64,000 nt of DNA from Candidatus Hecatella orcuttiae (GCA_002011035.2 MTLY02000003.1:117194-181193), one strand, 5' to 3'; positions 8,089-17,074 are shown, counted from the first letter of the stretch. The notes: a model not told the origin generated them from the sequence alone. Numbers and translations are program-made.

Positions 8089-9912
8089 ATGTGCAGAATA
8101 TTCGCTGCGATCCTAAAAGGCGGCAAGGCTTCCCCCATCCTCACCGCAGGTTTAAAGAGGCTGGAGTACGGAGGCTACGACTCAGCGGGAATCGCAACCA
8201 TACACAACGGCAGACTCTTCGTGAAAAAAGACGCAGGAAAAATCAACGAAGTCGACCGGCGGCTCGACTTCGGCAGCCTCCCCGGCTCTCTGGGCATAGC
8301 CCACAACCGGTGGGCTACCCACGGTGCACCCGTACAGGTTAACGCTCATCCTCACACCGACTGCAAAGGCAGCGTAGCCGTTGTGCACAACGGCATCATC
8401 GAGAACTTCGCGGAGTTGAAAAAGGAGCTTCTGGATAAGGGGCACCACTTTATTTCGAAGACAGACACGGAGGTCGTCGCCCATTTGGTGGAGGAGTACC
8501 TCCTCCAAGGAATCAGTTTTCGGGACGCTTGTCTTCACGCTTCTAGGAGGCTGGAGGGGTCCTATGCTTTGGCCGTCATCTCGACGGTGGAGCCTAGCCG
8601 GATTATGCTCCTCCGCAAGGACAGCCCTCTGCTCCTAGGGCTCTCCGACGAGGGAAACTTCGCATCATCCGACGCTGTGGCGTTCATCGACCACACTCAA
8701 GATGCAGTTCCCTTGGATTCTGGGGAAATGGCTGAACTTACTTCCTCCGCCTACTCGGTTTTCAGAACCGCCGACGGGAAGGCTGTGCTGAAGAAACCCA
8801 TCAGGCTCGAGTGGACTTTGGAAGAGGCCTCTAAGGAGGGTTTTCCCCATTTCATGCTCAAAGAAATCTTCGAACAGTCCAGATCTCTTCACTACGCTTT
8901 GAATCTTCAAAAGCCTTATCTGGAACTTATGGCCGAGCTTCTCGACAGGTCTAAGACGGTCTACTTGGTTGCAGCCGGGACCTCCTACCATTCCTGTGTT
9001 GCAGCCAGTTATATTTACTCGGAGTTGGCGGCCCTCACAGCCATACCAGTGGTGGCCAGCGAGTTCGTCGAGCAGTATGGGCGGTCGGTGAACGTAGACT
9101 CCACAGTCCTCCTCGTTTCTCAGTCGGGAGAAACAGCGGATGTTTTACGGGCGGCTGAGTATGTGAAGGCGAAGGCTGCGACGGTCTTGGGAATAACCAA
9201 TGTGCTCGGCTCGACGCTCACTAGGGTTACAAGAGCCTACCTCCTCCAGCAATCCGGCCCGGAGCTTGGAGTCGCGGCGACTAAAACCTACGCTTCCCAG
9301 TTGCTCACTCACATGCAACTCGCCCTCTACCTAGGGAAGAAAAGGGGGAAGCTCTCCCAGTCTGAAGTAGACTACTACCTAGATGCATTCAAAAAAACGC
9401 CGGAACTGGTTGAACAGGCCCTGAGAGAGCATGATGAGCGGATGAAAAAGCTGGCGAGAAAATATCTGAGCAGAAAACATTTCTTCTTCCTCGCAAGAGG
9501 CCTGAACACAGCCACAGCCTTGGAAGCTAGGCTGAAGCTGTCGGAGATCGCTTGCACGCCCTCCACAGCTCTCCCTGCTGGAGAGAGCAAACACGGGCCT
9601 ATATCCCTCGTAGAGAAAGGAGTTCCAGCGGTTTTCATCGCGCCGGATGATGGAACCAACAAATTGATGGAGGGGAACATCATGGAGATGAAGGCACGAG
9701 GAGCTGAGGCCATCATTCTCGGAGCGAGGGATGACGAGAAGCTGAGGAGGCTGAGCGACGAATACGTAGCCCTGCCGCCGGACATCCCCGGCATCCTCAC
9801 TCCCATCGTCTACGTGGTTCCTCTCCAACTGTTCGCTTACCACATGGCTGTTGAAAAGGGTCTAGACCCAGATAAGCCCAGAAACTTGGCAAAATCCGTG
9901 ACAGTTTTATAG
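8089..9912 (+). CDS. glmS: Glutamine--fructose-6-phosphate aminotransferase (isomerizing)
   Basis: Makes glucosamine-6-phosphate from fructose-6-phosphate and glutamine, the entry to UDP-GlcNAc for glycans. The start is taken at the ATG at 8089 because the catalytic N-terminal Cys must follow the initiator Met (MCRIF); a GTG at 8080 would add three residues and block this. Glutaminase motifs RWATHG, NAHPH and HNGIIEN are intact, two SIS domains follow, and the end is typical (PRNLAKSVTVL). Unusual: the near-invariant Gly after Cys1 is Arg, and the near-invariant Arg of EYRGYDSAG is Gly (EYGGYDSAG). About 607 residues, normal size. It stands alone with its own leader region. Confidence 0.95.
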   Translation: MCRIFAAILKGGKASPILTAGLKRLEYGGYDSAGIATIHNGRLFVKKDAGKINEVDRRLDFGSLPGSLGIAHNRWATHGAPVQVNAHPHTDCKGSVAVVHNGIIENFAELKKELLDKGHHFISKTDTEVVAHLVEEYLLQGISFRDACLHASRRLEGSYALAVISTVEPSRIMLLRKDSPLLLGLSDEGNFASSDAVAFIDHTQDAVPLDSGEMAELTSSAYSVFRTADGKAVLKKPIRLEWTLEEASKEGFPHFMLKEIFEQSRSLHYALNLQKPYLELMAELLDRSKTVYLVAAGTSYHSCVAASYIYSELAALTAIPVVASEFVEQYGRSVNVDSTVLLVSQSGETADVLRAAEYVKAKAATVLGITNVLGSTLTRVTRAYLLQQSGPELGVAATKTYASQLLTHMQLALYLGKKRGKLSQSEVDYYLDAFKKTPELVEQALREHDERMKKLARKYLSRKHFFFLARGLNTATALEARLKLSEIACTPSTALPAGESKHGPISLVEKGVPAVFIAPDDGTNKLMEGNIMEMKARGAEAIILGARDDEKLRRLSDEYVALPPDIPGILTPIVYVVPLQLFAYHMAVEKGLDPDKPRNLAKSVTVL

Positions 9913-9934
9913 CCTACTGAATTCGGTGGCCTGT

Positions 9935-9981
9935 TCGCAGCTCACTAGGTTTCTGCGGGTGCTTCCCGGCCGGGACTGCGA
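9935..9981 (+). other. GC-rich stem-loop after glmS
   Basis: TCGCAG (9935-9940) pairs with CTGCGA (9976-9981), and the interior contains the self-complementary CCCGGCCGGG (9965-9974). A T-run comes about 20 bases later. It could be a terminator or a processed 3' structure. No known RNA family is recognised. Confidence 0.35.
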
Positions 9982-10113
9982 GTAGAATCAAATGTAAATC
10001 AAGTTTTTCTGCGCAGTAAGCAGAAAGAGAATGTTCAAGTTCTAACAAATGCACTAAACATATTAATTAATTTGTTTACAGAAGACTATCCTAAAAGCTT
10101 AAGGTGCTTCATT

Positions 10114-11133
10114 TTGAAGGTTAAGGGAAATGCTGCGAGGCTTATTCTCTCCTCCTCCATCGGTGTCATTCTCTTTGCGGGAATGCTTTGGTTCGTCGGA
10201 GTGGATAGGCTTTGGCTGTCGATGGAGAAAGCCTCCCCTGCATGGTTAGCAGTGTCCGCCTCCATGCTCTTGCCTTTCTATCTGGTTCGGGCGTGGCGTT
10301 GGAGAATGATCCTAACTCCGGTGAAAAATCCCGTCAAGCTTTCCAATGTTTTCTGGATCACTGCCATAGGCTACTTGGTCAACACCTTGATCCCCATCAG
10401 GCTGGGAGAACTGGTGAGAGCGGTACTGCTGGACCGAAAGGAGAAAACAGGCTTCTTCGAAGGCGCTTCCTCCATCATCATTGAAAGGATACTGGACCTG
10501 TTTGGAATCGTAATGCTAGGAGCGTTGGCGTTAGTTCTCCTGCCCAAAATGAGCCTGCCCGCATGGATTTTCGACACCCTAAGAGTGGTGGTGCTGGTGG
10601 TGGCGGCAACCTTGATAATCCTACTAGCTGGGACAAGGGCTGAAAGCAAGATAATCGCCGGCGTCTCTCACATACTCTCCGCCATCCGTTTCCCTGCAAA
10701 ATGGAGGGAAAAAATCCTAGGCTACGTAGGCTCTCTTGTTAAGGGAGCCAGGCCAGTCGCCCAGAATCCAAGACTGCTTCTTTCAGCTCTAGCCTTAACT
10801 TGGGTGCTGTGGCTGTCGCAGTTTTTGGCATTTTACTTTGTTTTCAAAGCTTTCAACTACACGGTTCCGTGGACGGTTATCCTCCTCGGCTTTTCGTTTA
10901 TGATGATCACCTACGCCCTCCCAGCAGCCCCCGGATACGTGGGCAGTTACGAGTTTTTCTGGAGTGTTGTGTTCGTAGGTTTGGGTTTAACCCGGTTAGA
11001 TCTTTTGCTGGCAATGGCGATCGTCAGCCACCTATTGGGGATCGTAGTCCAGATGGCTGTAGGCTTCTTAGGCTTGGTTTGGTTAGGAGTATCCTTTCAG
11101 GAACTTCTGCGAATCCGTCCAACTCAGCGGTGA
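10114..11133 (+). CDS. Flippase-like integral membrane protein (UPF0104/YbhN type)
   Basis: Member of the lysylphosphatidylglycerol synthase transmembrane/UPF0104 family, hydrophobic proteins thought to flip or handle lipid-linked substrates. Eight or so helices are visible, with family motifs RAWRWRMIL, IPIRLGELVRA and ERILDLFGI near the N-terminal half and PGYVGSYEFFW later. The TTG at 10114 is preferred: it has AGGTG eight bases upstream, and a TATA-like ATTAATTAAT at about 10060-10070 would put transcription start after the alternative TTG at 10072. The length of 339 residues is normal. In archaea such genes often sit near glycan or lipid genes, and glmS is adjacent upstream. Confidence 0.8.
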   Translation: MKVKGNAARLILSSSIGVILFAGMLWFVGVDRLWLSMEKASPAWLAVSASMLLPFYLVRAWRWRMILTPVKNPVKLSNVFWITAIGYLVNTLIPIRLGELVRAVLLDRKEKTGFFEGASSIIIERILDLFGIVMLGALALVLLPKMSLPAWIFDTLRVVVLVVAATLIILLAGTRAESKIIAGVSHILSAIRFPAKWREKILGYVGSLVKGARPVAQNPRLLLSALALTWVLWLSQFLAFYFVFKAFNYTVPWTVILLGFSFMMITYALPAAPGYVGSYEFFWSVVFVGLGLTRLDLLLAMAIVSHLLGIVVQMAVGFLGLVWLGVSFQELLRIRPTQR

Positions 11134-11445
11134 CCAAAGAACGTGAAGCGGGGATAGGCGTATCGGTGCGCTGGGAAGGTGGGGTGGGCTGCTGTGGGGA
11201 TGAAACGAGCGAATGCAAGGAAGATTATTGAAAGAGTTATGGCAAAATACTGAGATAATCTGTCTCTCAAAGGTTAGCCGCCTATCGGAAAGAATCCACA
11301 AATGCTACGACGACTAAACCCTAACATCGACGAGAGAGCGGAAGGACCTATATACAAAAGAGTTTGAAAACATGGTGCAAGCCTTCAAAAAACAGCCCAG
11401 ATAAAGCTTTATATTTTATACATGTTTCTCTTTAGGTAAGACTGT
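11134..11445. other. Gene-free interval of 312 bases
   Basis: No convincing coding region or tRNA. The last part holds a likely TATA element (TTTATATTTT, about 11409-11418) that would drive the small gene starting near 11446. Boxes resembling C (GGGATGA) and D (CTGA) occur around 11198-11252 but are too weak to call a C/D RNA. Confidence 0.5.
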
Positions 11446-11640
11446 GTGGATGGCTTTATGAAAGAAAAAAATGATAGTTTTGCGGATGCCTGCGTTCAGA
11501 TCATCGAAAAACTGGCCGGGAAAGAGTCTGACCTAGAACTGATCTTCAAAGACTTGACATTGGAATTCGCCGGCTTGAAATCCAAGCTAACAGGCACTAT
11601 TGCGCTGAACATCAGATACTACGCCAAAGAAAAAAGTTAA
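11446..11640 (+). CDS. Small protein of unknown function, first of a pair
   Basis: 64 residues from GTG 11446, or 60 from ATG 11458. Acidic and helical at first (ACVQIIEKLAGKESDLELIF), then likely strands (LTGTIALNIRYYAKEKS). No family recognised. The TATA-like element 30-37 bases upstream supports a short-leader transcript. It is followed after 14 bases by a second unrecognised gene, so they are probably co-transcribed. Confidence 0.5.
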   Translation: MDGFMKEKNDSFADACVQIIEKLAGKESDLELIFKDLTLEFAGLKSKLTGTIALNIRYYAKEKS

Positions 11641-11654
11641 CAGCCGCCCGGCCG

Positions 11655-12047
11655 ATGGGCTCCATGCGAATACCGGCATGGCTTACTCAGTTTGTGAAAT
11701 CGGGAGAAGTCAGCCTCTTCAAAAACGGAAAGAAAATTGTTGAGTTGGAGATAGAAGGACAAGAGTTCACCCTCAACCTTGAAGAGGCGAGTTTCTTAGA
11801 AAATTTGCTAAAAATAGGGGTTAAACCTGAGAAGAAGTCCATTATTAAAATGCTCAGGGAGCAGAGGAAATTTGCTGAAAAACTGAGAGAAGACGGACTT
11901 ACAATAACAATATCTCACAAGGGTATAGCCGTGTTAAAGCTGGGCGCAGGAGCGAATCCTCGTTTCACACGGTGGCTAACGTTCACCAAGGCCATCGAAG
12001 TCAAAAGCTTGGGCAAGCTCATCGAGATGCTCAAAGAATTAAAATAG
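11655..12047 (+). CDS. Protein of unknown function, second of a pair
   Basis: 130 residues; a Met four codons in (11664) is an alternative start. The sequence alternates beta-like stretches (GEVSLFKNGKKIVELEIEG) with a basic helix (KSIIKMLREQRKFAEKLRE), then an amphipathic end (IEVKSLGKLIEMLKELK). No transmembrane segment or metal-binding motif is seen. No family recognised. The high Lys content and codon pattern look genuinely coding. Neighbours are a flippase-like gene and a UPF0182 gene, neither of which explains it. Confidence 0.6.
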   Translation: MGSMRIPAWLTQFVKSGEVSLFKNGKKIVELEIEGQEFTLNLEEASFLENLLKIGVKPEKKSIIKMLREQRKFAEKLREDGLTITISHKGIAVLKLGAGANPRFTRWLTFTKAIEVKSLGKLIEMLKELK

Positions 12048-12224
12048 GCCTTTTTCAGGCATTTCCAGCCTCTTTCCCCTCATTTCTGATTCTATCCCAT
12101 TACCCGAAGTTCCTCTAGCTCCGGTAAGGCGGCATTTCTCAAATCTTTGAGAGCCGTAAAGTTTAGCCTGTAGTAAACACTTATTAATCAAGCATGCATA
12201 TCAAACGTTAAAAGGCCTTCACAG

Positions 12225-14942
12225 ATGGTTGATGATTTTCCCGGAGAGCCGACGGTTTCAAGAGCTTTTGTGGAGCGTTATCGAAGGCAATTGCGTTGGA
12301 TGCTTGTAGGCGTTGTAGTTCTCTTCGCCATTTTGGCTGCCATGAGCGACGTAGTTTGGTTTTTCTTGAACATCATGGAATTCGGTGCCCTCTACCTACG
12401 CCCCATCTATTTCACCCTTATAGGCGGGCTGGTCCTTGCAGCTGTGGCCCTCGTTCGGGTGGACTTTCGAAACAGGAGGTCCCTTACATGGTGGGCTCTT
12501 AGGCTTCTCGTGAGAGTTCTGCGTCAACGGGGAGTCGTGGAGGGTGTTCCAGCCGACTATTTTGACTTTAAAACTTTTAGGATGACTCCCTTCAACTTCG
12601 CCGCTTGGCAGGCTACCAAGGCCATCTTGGGGATGCTGGTTTTCGGAAACCTTCTCTTCGGCCTGTCCATATATGCCATGGCTCAGGGGTGGAATCCCGG
12701 TCTCGGCCAAATTTGGGGAATCTTCAGTCTTCCCTTTGTTAACCCCCCTCCTGACCAAGCCTACGCGCAAGCAAAAGTTATTCCCCTCATGCCGGCTTTG
12801 ACCCTTATTGTTACACCGATTCTCGGCGCCATAGGCGCCCGGCTTACCATCCTTGTCGGTGCAACGCAGATGGTTCGAGTTCTGATGCCGACGGCTGCTG
12901 AGCTAGGCGGGGAGACTCGGCAATGGGGATGGCGCATCGGCATTATTGAAGGCTTAATCGCTTTAGCTCTTTTCTGGGCGATGTTCAATTCCTTTTTTCC
13001 GTCTTTTATAGATTACAATACCAAGTATGCTATCGCCGGATTGGCGGCGGCTGGAACTCTTTTCGCCTTCTTCAGCTACCTAGATCTAGTTAAAGGAAAA
13101 GGGCTTTTCATTCTCGCGCGCCGCCGTATTCTCACCCGATTTGTAGCTGTGCTTTTGATAGTCCTCGTCGTAGGCTCAGTTATGGCTGTCAACAACAACA
13201 TAGCCGACGCCAAAAAAGTCGAATGGCTCGGCCCTTACACAGCGCAGCAGATAGGGGTAAACCGTTACTTGGCGGAACTGGATGAGGTGAGGGAGATTCC
13301 TTACAATTTCAGCATCACCCCCATACCGAGAGAGGCCATCGATGCCTATGGGGCAGAGAATCAGAAGCTCTTAAGTAAAGTTCGCCTGTGGGATTGGGGA
13401 GCGGCTTTCGCTAAACTGAAGCCTGAGATAGGGCTCATCCCCTACGTGGACTACCAAGACTCCGATATCCTCCGTTTCAACGGAACCCTCTATTGGAGCG
13501 CCTCCATGAAGCCTATCCTACCTGAAACAGTTCGCCCCGGAGACAGGTGGTATGCGGAGCACCTAGTCTACACGCATGTGCCCGCAGGTTTTCTGATTTT
13601 GGATGCTCAAGAAGGTAGGATTGTTGATTCAGGCGACTTCTTCAAGCAGCGGAAAATCTACTACGGTGAAGGCGGTCTCTTCGAGGAGACATGGGCTGCT
13701 TATCCTGTGGACCGCGAGCGAAGCGATGAACTGTTAGGCCACTTTTATGATGGAGCTGGCGGCCTAGACCTTCCGCCGCCTTTGAGCTGGATTTTTGAAT
13801 TAAACTTCCTTCTGGCTTTTGGGGATGAGACAGTTCACGTGATGAGGTACAAAGATGTTTTCGACAGAGTGAGTCTGCTGTTCCCCTATTTCCAGTATCA
13901 GTTTGAGGGGCGGCGGTTAGACATGCTGCCGGTAACCGATGGTGAGCGCACATATTATCTGATGCCGTTGATCGTGGCGCTCAATACAAAGGATGTGCCT
14001 TGGAGTGTCGGTAATCCTTTTATGAGGCTGGTCGGCTACGCCCTTGTGGACATCTACGATGGAAACATTCAGTTGCTCGTGTTGGGTGACGACTATTTCA
14101 GTGAGCTGTTTAAAACCGTCTACAGCGACCACGTCACCACCGAGGTGCCTGACTGGCTCATGTACCAGATGAGGTACCCTGAGGAGTTGTTTGAGTGGCG
14201 AGTTGGAATGTACAATTACTACCACGTTACCGACCCCGCTACCTTCATCGTGGCAAAGGAATTCTTCGAGGTACCTCAAGGATTGAACACCTACTATATC
14301 ATAGCTCAACCTCCGGACTTCCAGCAGCCTGAGTACGTCGGCCTCCTATCTCTCGAACTTCGAGGTGCGCTAGGCCGCAACCTAGCCGGCTACATGATTG
14401 TCCGTAATGACTACGACCATTTCGGTGAGATGAACTTCTACGAGGTAGACATCAAGTCGCCGACGAAACTGCTCGGCCCAACGGCTGTGCTGGAGGCTTT
14501 GGAAAAAAATTCCGAATTTGCTCAGTTGAAAACTTTGCTACGGCAGCCGCGGATAGGGGACAATATCCTCTACAGGGTAGGGGAACATGACGTCTATTTC
14601 ATCCCAGTTTACACGGCGGGCGCAGGAGGCGTTGTCACGGAACTCGGGGTGGTGGCTGCTGTGGGAGCTGCTTTCACAGGGGAATATTACGTGGGCCTTG
14701 GCTCCACTCCCGAAGAGGCTTTCAAAGCTTTTCTAATCCAGTTGACGGGTGTTCAAGGCGTTCAAGAGCCTGGTGTACCATCTGCTGAGGCAGAGCTAAC
14801 CTTGAACGAGCTGATCCGGAAGGCGGACACGCATCTGGAAGCCTATTTAGAGCTTTGGGCGGAGGGTAAGTATCGGGAAGCTGGAGAGCGTTTCGAGCAG
14901 TTCCAAGATGTATGGCGGCAAATACTTGAACGTCTAAGTTAA
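12225..14942 (+). CDS. UPF0182 family membrane protein with large extracellular domain
   Basis: 905 residues. Seven hydrophobic helices are visible in the first third (about residues 24-45, 60-80, 120-148, 182-210, 235-256, 265-287 and 302-322), followed by a soluble domain of about 580 residues rich in Tyr and acidic residues, and a C-terminal helical tail (YREAGERFEQFQDVWRQIL). This matches the UPF0182/COG1615 layout in size and order. The family's function is unknown; the large domain should lie outside the membrane. The ATG start at 12225 follows the TTATTAATC element. A membrane-anchored Hsp20-like gene follows within about 30 bases, probably in the same transcript. Confidence 0.8.
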   Translation: MVDDFPGEPTVSRAFVERYRRQLRWMLVGVVVLFAILAAMSDVVWFFLNIMEFGALYLRPIYFTLIGGLVLAAVALVRVDFRNRRSLTWWALRLLVRVLRQRGVVEGVPADYFDFKTFRMTPFNFAAWQATKAILGMLVFGNLLFGLSIYAMAQGWNPGLGQIWGIFSLPFVNPPPDQAYAQAKVIPLMPALTLIVTPILGAIGARLTILVGATQMVRVLMPTAAELGGETRQWGWRIGIIEGLIALALFWAMFNSFFPSFIDYNTKYAIAGLAAAGTLFAFFSYLDLVKGKGLFILARRRILTRFVAVLLIVLVVGSVMAVNNNIADAKKVEWLGPYTAQQIGVNRYLAELDEVREIPYNFSITPIPREAIDAYGAENQKLLSKVRLWDWGAAFAKLKPEIGLIPYVDYQDSDILRFNGTLYWSASMKPILPETVRPGDRWYAEHLVYTHVPAGFLILDAQEGRIVDSGDFFKQRKIYYGEGGLFEETWAAYPVDRERSDELLGHFYDGAGGLDLPPPLSWIFELNFLLAFGDETVHVMRYKDVFDRVSLLFPYFQYQFEGRRLDMLPVTDGERTYYLMPLIVALNTKDVPWSVGNPFMRLVGYALVDIYDGNIQLLVLGDDYFSELFKTVYSDHVTTEVPDWLMYQMRYPEELFEWRVGMYNYYHVTDPATFIVAKEFFEVPQGLNTYYIIAQPPDFQQPEYVGLLSLELRGALGRNLAGYMIVRNDYDHFGEMNFYEVDIKSPTKLLGPTAVLEALEKNSEFAQLKTLLRQPRIGDNILYRVGEHDVYFIPVYTAGAGGVVTELGVVAAVGAAFTGEYYVGLGSTPEEAFKAFLIQLTGVQGVQEPGVPSAEAELTLNELIRKADTHLEAYLELWAEGKYREAGERFEQFQDVWRQILERLS

Positions 14943-14970
14943 ATGCATTCTAAAGGTGGGGGAGGTGACC

Positions 14971-15411
14971 GTGCAAAGGAAGCCTCCGAATGAAGACCTC
15001 ATCTCAGCGGCTATTCTCCTCCTAGGCCTCATCGTCATCGGCTTCCTCCTCATACTCATCATCCGCGTGCAAAGGGGGCTTCTGGGAATCGTTCTAGCCG
15101 GTTTAGCTGTCTTCCTCTTAGTCTACTGGTTAAGGGAGCTCCGGAAAACAGTGAAGGAAGAGTGGTTGGCCGTTCCCGTTCAACAACAGGTAGAATGGGC
15201 CTACGACCTTATTGACCGTGACTCAGAACTGATCCTCGTAGCCGAGGTGCCAGGGCCGGAAGACCAAGTTAAGGTTAAGCTGGAAGGGCGTGTGCTGGAA
15301 ATAGCGGGCGGACATGGCTTTCACAAGCGGGTGAAGCTTCCCAGAAATGTGGAAAAACCGGAAACAACCTACAACTACGGTGTGCTTGAGGTTAGGCTTA
15401 AGAAAAAATAA
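14971..15411 (+). CDS. Membrane-anchored protein with Hsp20/alpha-crystallin-like domain
   Basis: About 146 residues. Two hydrophobic helices (AAILLLGLIVIGFLLILII and IVLAGLAVFLLVYWL), then a short linker and a beta domain like an alpha-crystallin fold (LILVAEVPGPEDQVKVKL, then VLEIAGG, HKRVKLPRNV and YGVLEVRLKK). The GTG at 14971 is preferred because GGAGGTGA ends just before it; GTG 14956 would add five residues. The domain would face the cytoplasm if the N-terminus is inside. Placement straight after the UPF0182 gene suggests the two act together. A chaperone role at the membrane is an inference; the domain lacks the long N-terminal arm of soluble Hsp20. Confidence 0.7.
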   Translation: MQRKPPNEDLISAAILLLGLIVIGFLLILIIRVQRGLLGIVLAGLAVFLLVYWLRELRKTVKEEWLAVPVQQQVEWAYDLIDRDSELILVAEVPGPEDQVKVKLEGRVLEIAGGHGFHKRVKLPRNVEKPETTYNYGVLEVRLKKK

Positions 15412-15436
15412 CACGGAAGCCTGGATTTTCAGTAAA

Positions 15437-16354
15437 TTATCCTACCCTAGGGGAAGCCCACCCTAAAAGATTGGTTCTCCTAGGGCTGGCGCAGAAGGCG
15501 GTTCCGTCACAGGGCGCAGTGTTGAGCTTTTCGCAGGCTTCCCGGCAGGAGGCAAACCTCAGCCCGTGGGTGAGGATGAGGTCCCTGATTTTTGAAATCA
15601 GCCTAAATCTAACCTCTTCCGGGAGGTATCTGTAGCCTAAGATCGCCTTTCCTTGAGAGTAGAGCTTTCTCAGGTTATGGGCGAGCTGAGGGTCGACTGC
15701 CTCCAAGCTTGAGAAGAAGCCTCTGACAGGTTTAAGGCTTGAAACCGTAACTTGCTTAACGCCTACCTCCTTCAAGGCAGTGGTAAGTTGCTTCAGATCT
15801 TCTAGGCTGTCGTTGAGGCCGGGGATGAGAGGGTCTATCCGTGCGGTGGTGGCGATTCCTTCTTCTGCCAGCTTTTCCAAGGCCTTCAGCCTCCGGCTGG
15901 GAGGCGGCGCATGGGGCTCGATGGTCTTCGCCACCTCGTCTCTGATGGTTGTGACGGTTATGGAAACCACTGCCCCCGCCTGTTTGAGGAGGCGTGTATC
16001 CCTCAGAACAAGGTCGGACTTGGTTACGATGAGCAGAGGGAAACCATGGCCGGTTAGAGCCTCCACGCACTTTCTAGTTATGCGGTAGTCTTTTTCCGCA
16101 GGCTGGTAGGGGTCGGTGCAGTCGCTGAGCATTACAGACAGCTTAGGGCTGGTATGCTCCGCCATCCGTCCGATGGACGCTGGAAGGTTATGTCTAGGTT
16201 TAACGGGCCCTTGGAAGGATGGGAATTTCACCGCGTAACAGTAGAGACATCCGTGGGCGCAGCGTCCAAGATAAGGGTTCACATTGTATTTGGGAGGACA
16301 GGTACAGTAGGCTTGGAGGGGAGATTTAAACCGGCTGAGTTTCTGGGAAGTCAA
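15437..16354 (-). CDS. Radical SAM protein, SplB-like (COG1533)
   Basis: 305 residues. The radical SAM 4Fe-4S motif is CAHGCLYCYA (C-x3-C-x2-C), preceded by YNVNPYLGR. Further conserved elements are SVMLSDCTDPYQPAEKDY, VTKSDLVLRD and a TARIDPLIPGLND segment typical of the SplB/Rv2578c group. A C-terminal cluster of Cys (CREACEKLNTAPCDGTAFC) could bind another metal or cluster. Spore photoproduct lyase itself is not expected in archaea and the substrate is unknown. The gene lies 6 bases after the XPF nuclease gene on the same strand, so a shared transcript and a DNA-repair role are plausible. Confidence 0.8.
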   Translation of the reverse strand: MTSQKLSRFKSPLQAYCTCPPKYNVNPYLGRCAHGCLYCYAVKFPSFQGPVKPRHNLPASIGRMAEHTSPKLSVMLSDCTDPYQPAEKDYRITRKCVEALTGHGFPLLIVTKSDLVLRDTRLLKQAGAVVSITVTTIRDEVAKTIEPHAPPPSRRLKALEKLAEEGIATTARIDPLIPGLNDSLEDLKQLTTALKEVGVKQVTVSSLKPVRGFFSSLEAVDPQLAHNLRKLYSQGKAILGYRYLPEEVRFRLISKIRDLILTHGLRFASCREACEKLNTAPCDGTAFCASPRRTNLLGWASPRVG

Positions 16355-16360
16355 AAACGT

Positions 16361-17074
16361 TCAACTCTCCTCGACGGCTTCCTGTTCCTCCTCAAGAAGC
16401 CTTTGCCTAGCTGCCTTGAAGGGCGGAGGCTTGTAGGGAGAGTCCAGCACGGTAGCTACTCGTTCCGCCCTTTTTCTTCCAAACCCTTCCACCGAAGAAA
16501 GCTCTAAGCTTGAAGCCTGAAAAAGCCTCCTAACTGTGCCGAATCTACGGAGCATCCTGTCAGCCAACTTGATGCCAATCCTTGGCAGCGAAGAGGCTAC
16601 TGCCAGCTGGGCTTCGCCTAAGCTGGAAATTTTACGCCTTTCCCTGACCACGGGCTCTCGGGAGCTGGGGGCGGTCAGTTGCCGCGTTATGACGTAGAGC
16701 AGTTCCGCTGTTTGGTCTTCTTCTGCTGTGAAAAACAAATGGCCTCCGAAGCGGAGGGAAAGGGAGGCCAAAGCGCCCCAGAGGGCGCGGGGATTCGGGA
16801 AGCTTTCCAAGGCGACGTGAAAGTCTCCCTCCACTACGAAAATGGGCTCCTGATAGGCTTCAGCCAGCCTTTGAGCTTGGTTGAAAAGTCTGCCTGAGAA
16901 AAGGGAGCTGAAGAAGTCGTGGGTTTTCTTTCTTTCCACAGCGTAGATGTCTGAAAGCACATAGTCTCCCACGGACAGGTTTCGGTAGACCAAGTGGACT
17001 CCGAGACTTTCCAGCCGGAAGGGCACCCCGGAGGCTTTTTCTCTGTAGTCGGCTACTATCTTAATCTCCGTCAA
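16361..17074 (-). CDS. xpf: XPF/Mus81-family structure-specific endonuclease, short form
   Basis: 237 residues: an N-terminal ERCC4 nuclease domain with the catalytic ERKKTHDFFSS (family ERKxxxD) and a C-terminal tandem helix-hairpin-helix region (LPRIGIKLADRMLRRFG and VEGFGRKRAERVA). There is no helicase domain, as in the Crenarchaeota-type XPF that acts with PCNA on flaps and branched DNA. A clear PCNA-binding box is not visible at the acidic C-terminus (EEEQEAVEES), which is a difference from crenarchaeal forms. First gene of a two-gene unit with the radical SAM protein. Confidence 0.9.
   Translation of the reverse strand: MTEIKIVADYREKASGVPFRLESLGVHLVYRNLSVGDYVLSDIYAVERKKTHDFFSSLFSGRLFNQAQRLAEAYQEPIFVVEGDFHVALESFPNPRALWGALASLSLRFGGHLFFTAEEDQTAELLYVITRQLTAPSSREPVVRERRKISSLGEAQLAVASSLPRIGIKLADRMLRRFGTVRRLFQASSLELSSVEGFGRKRAERVATVLDSPYKPPPFKAARQRLLEEEQEAVEES

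Noticed and set aside
9934-9990. Possible tRNA-like remnant after glmS
   Set aside because: The stems do not form a cloverleaf and there is no T-loop sequence; a simple stem-loop explains it better.
11198-11252. C/D-box-like RNA
   Set aside because: The C box is poor and no D'/C' pair or terminal stem could be found.
15437-16354. Spore photoproduct lyase
   Set aside because: The motif group is SplB-like, but the organism is archaeal and the fine motifs fit the wider COG1533 family only.
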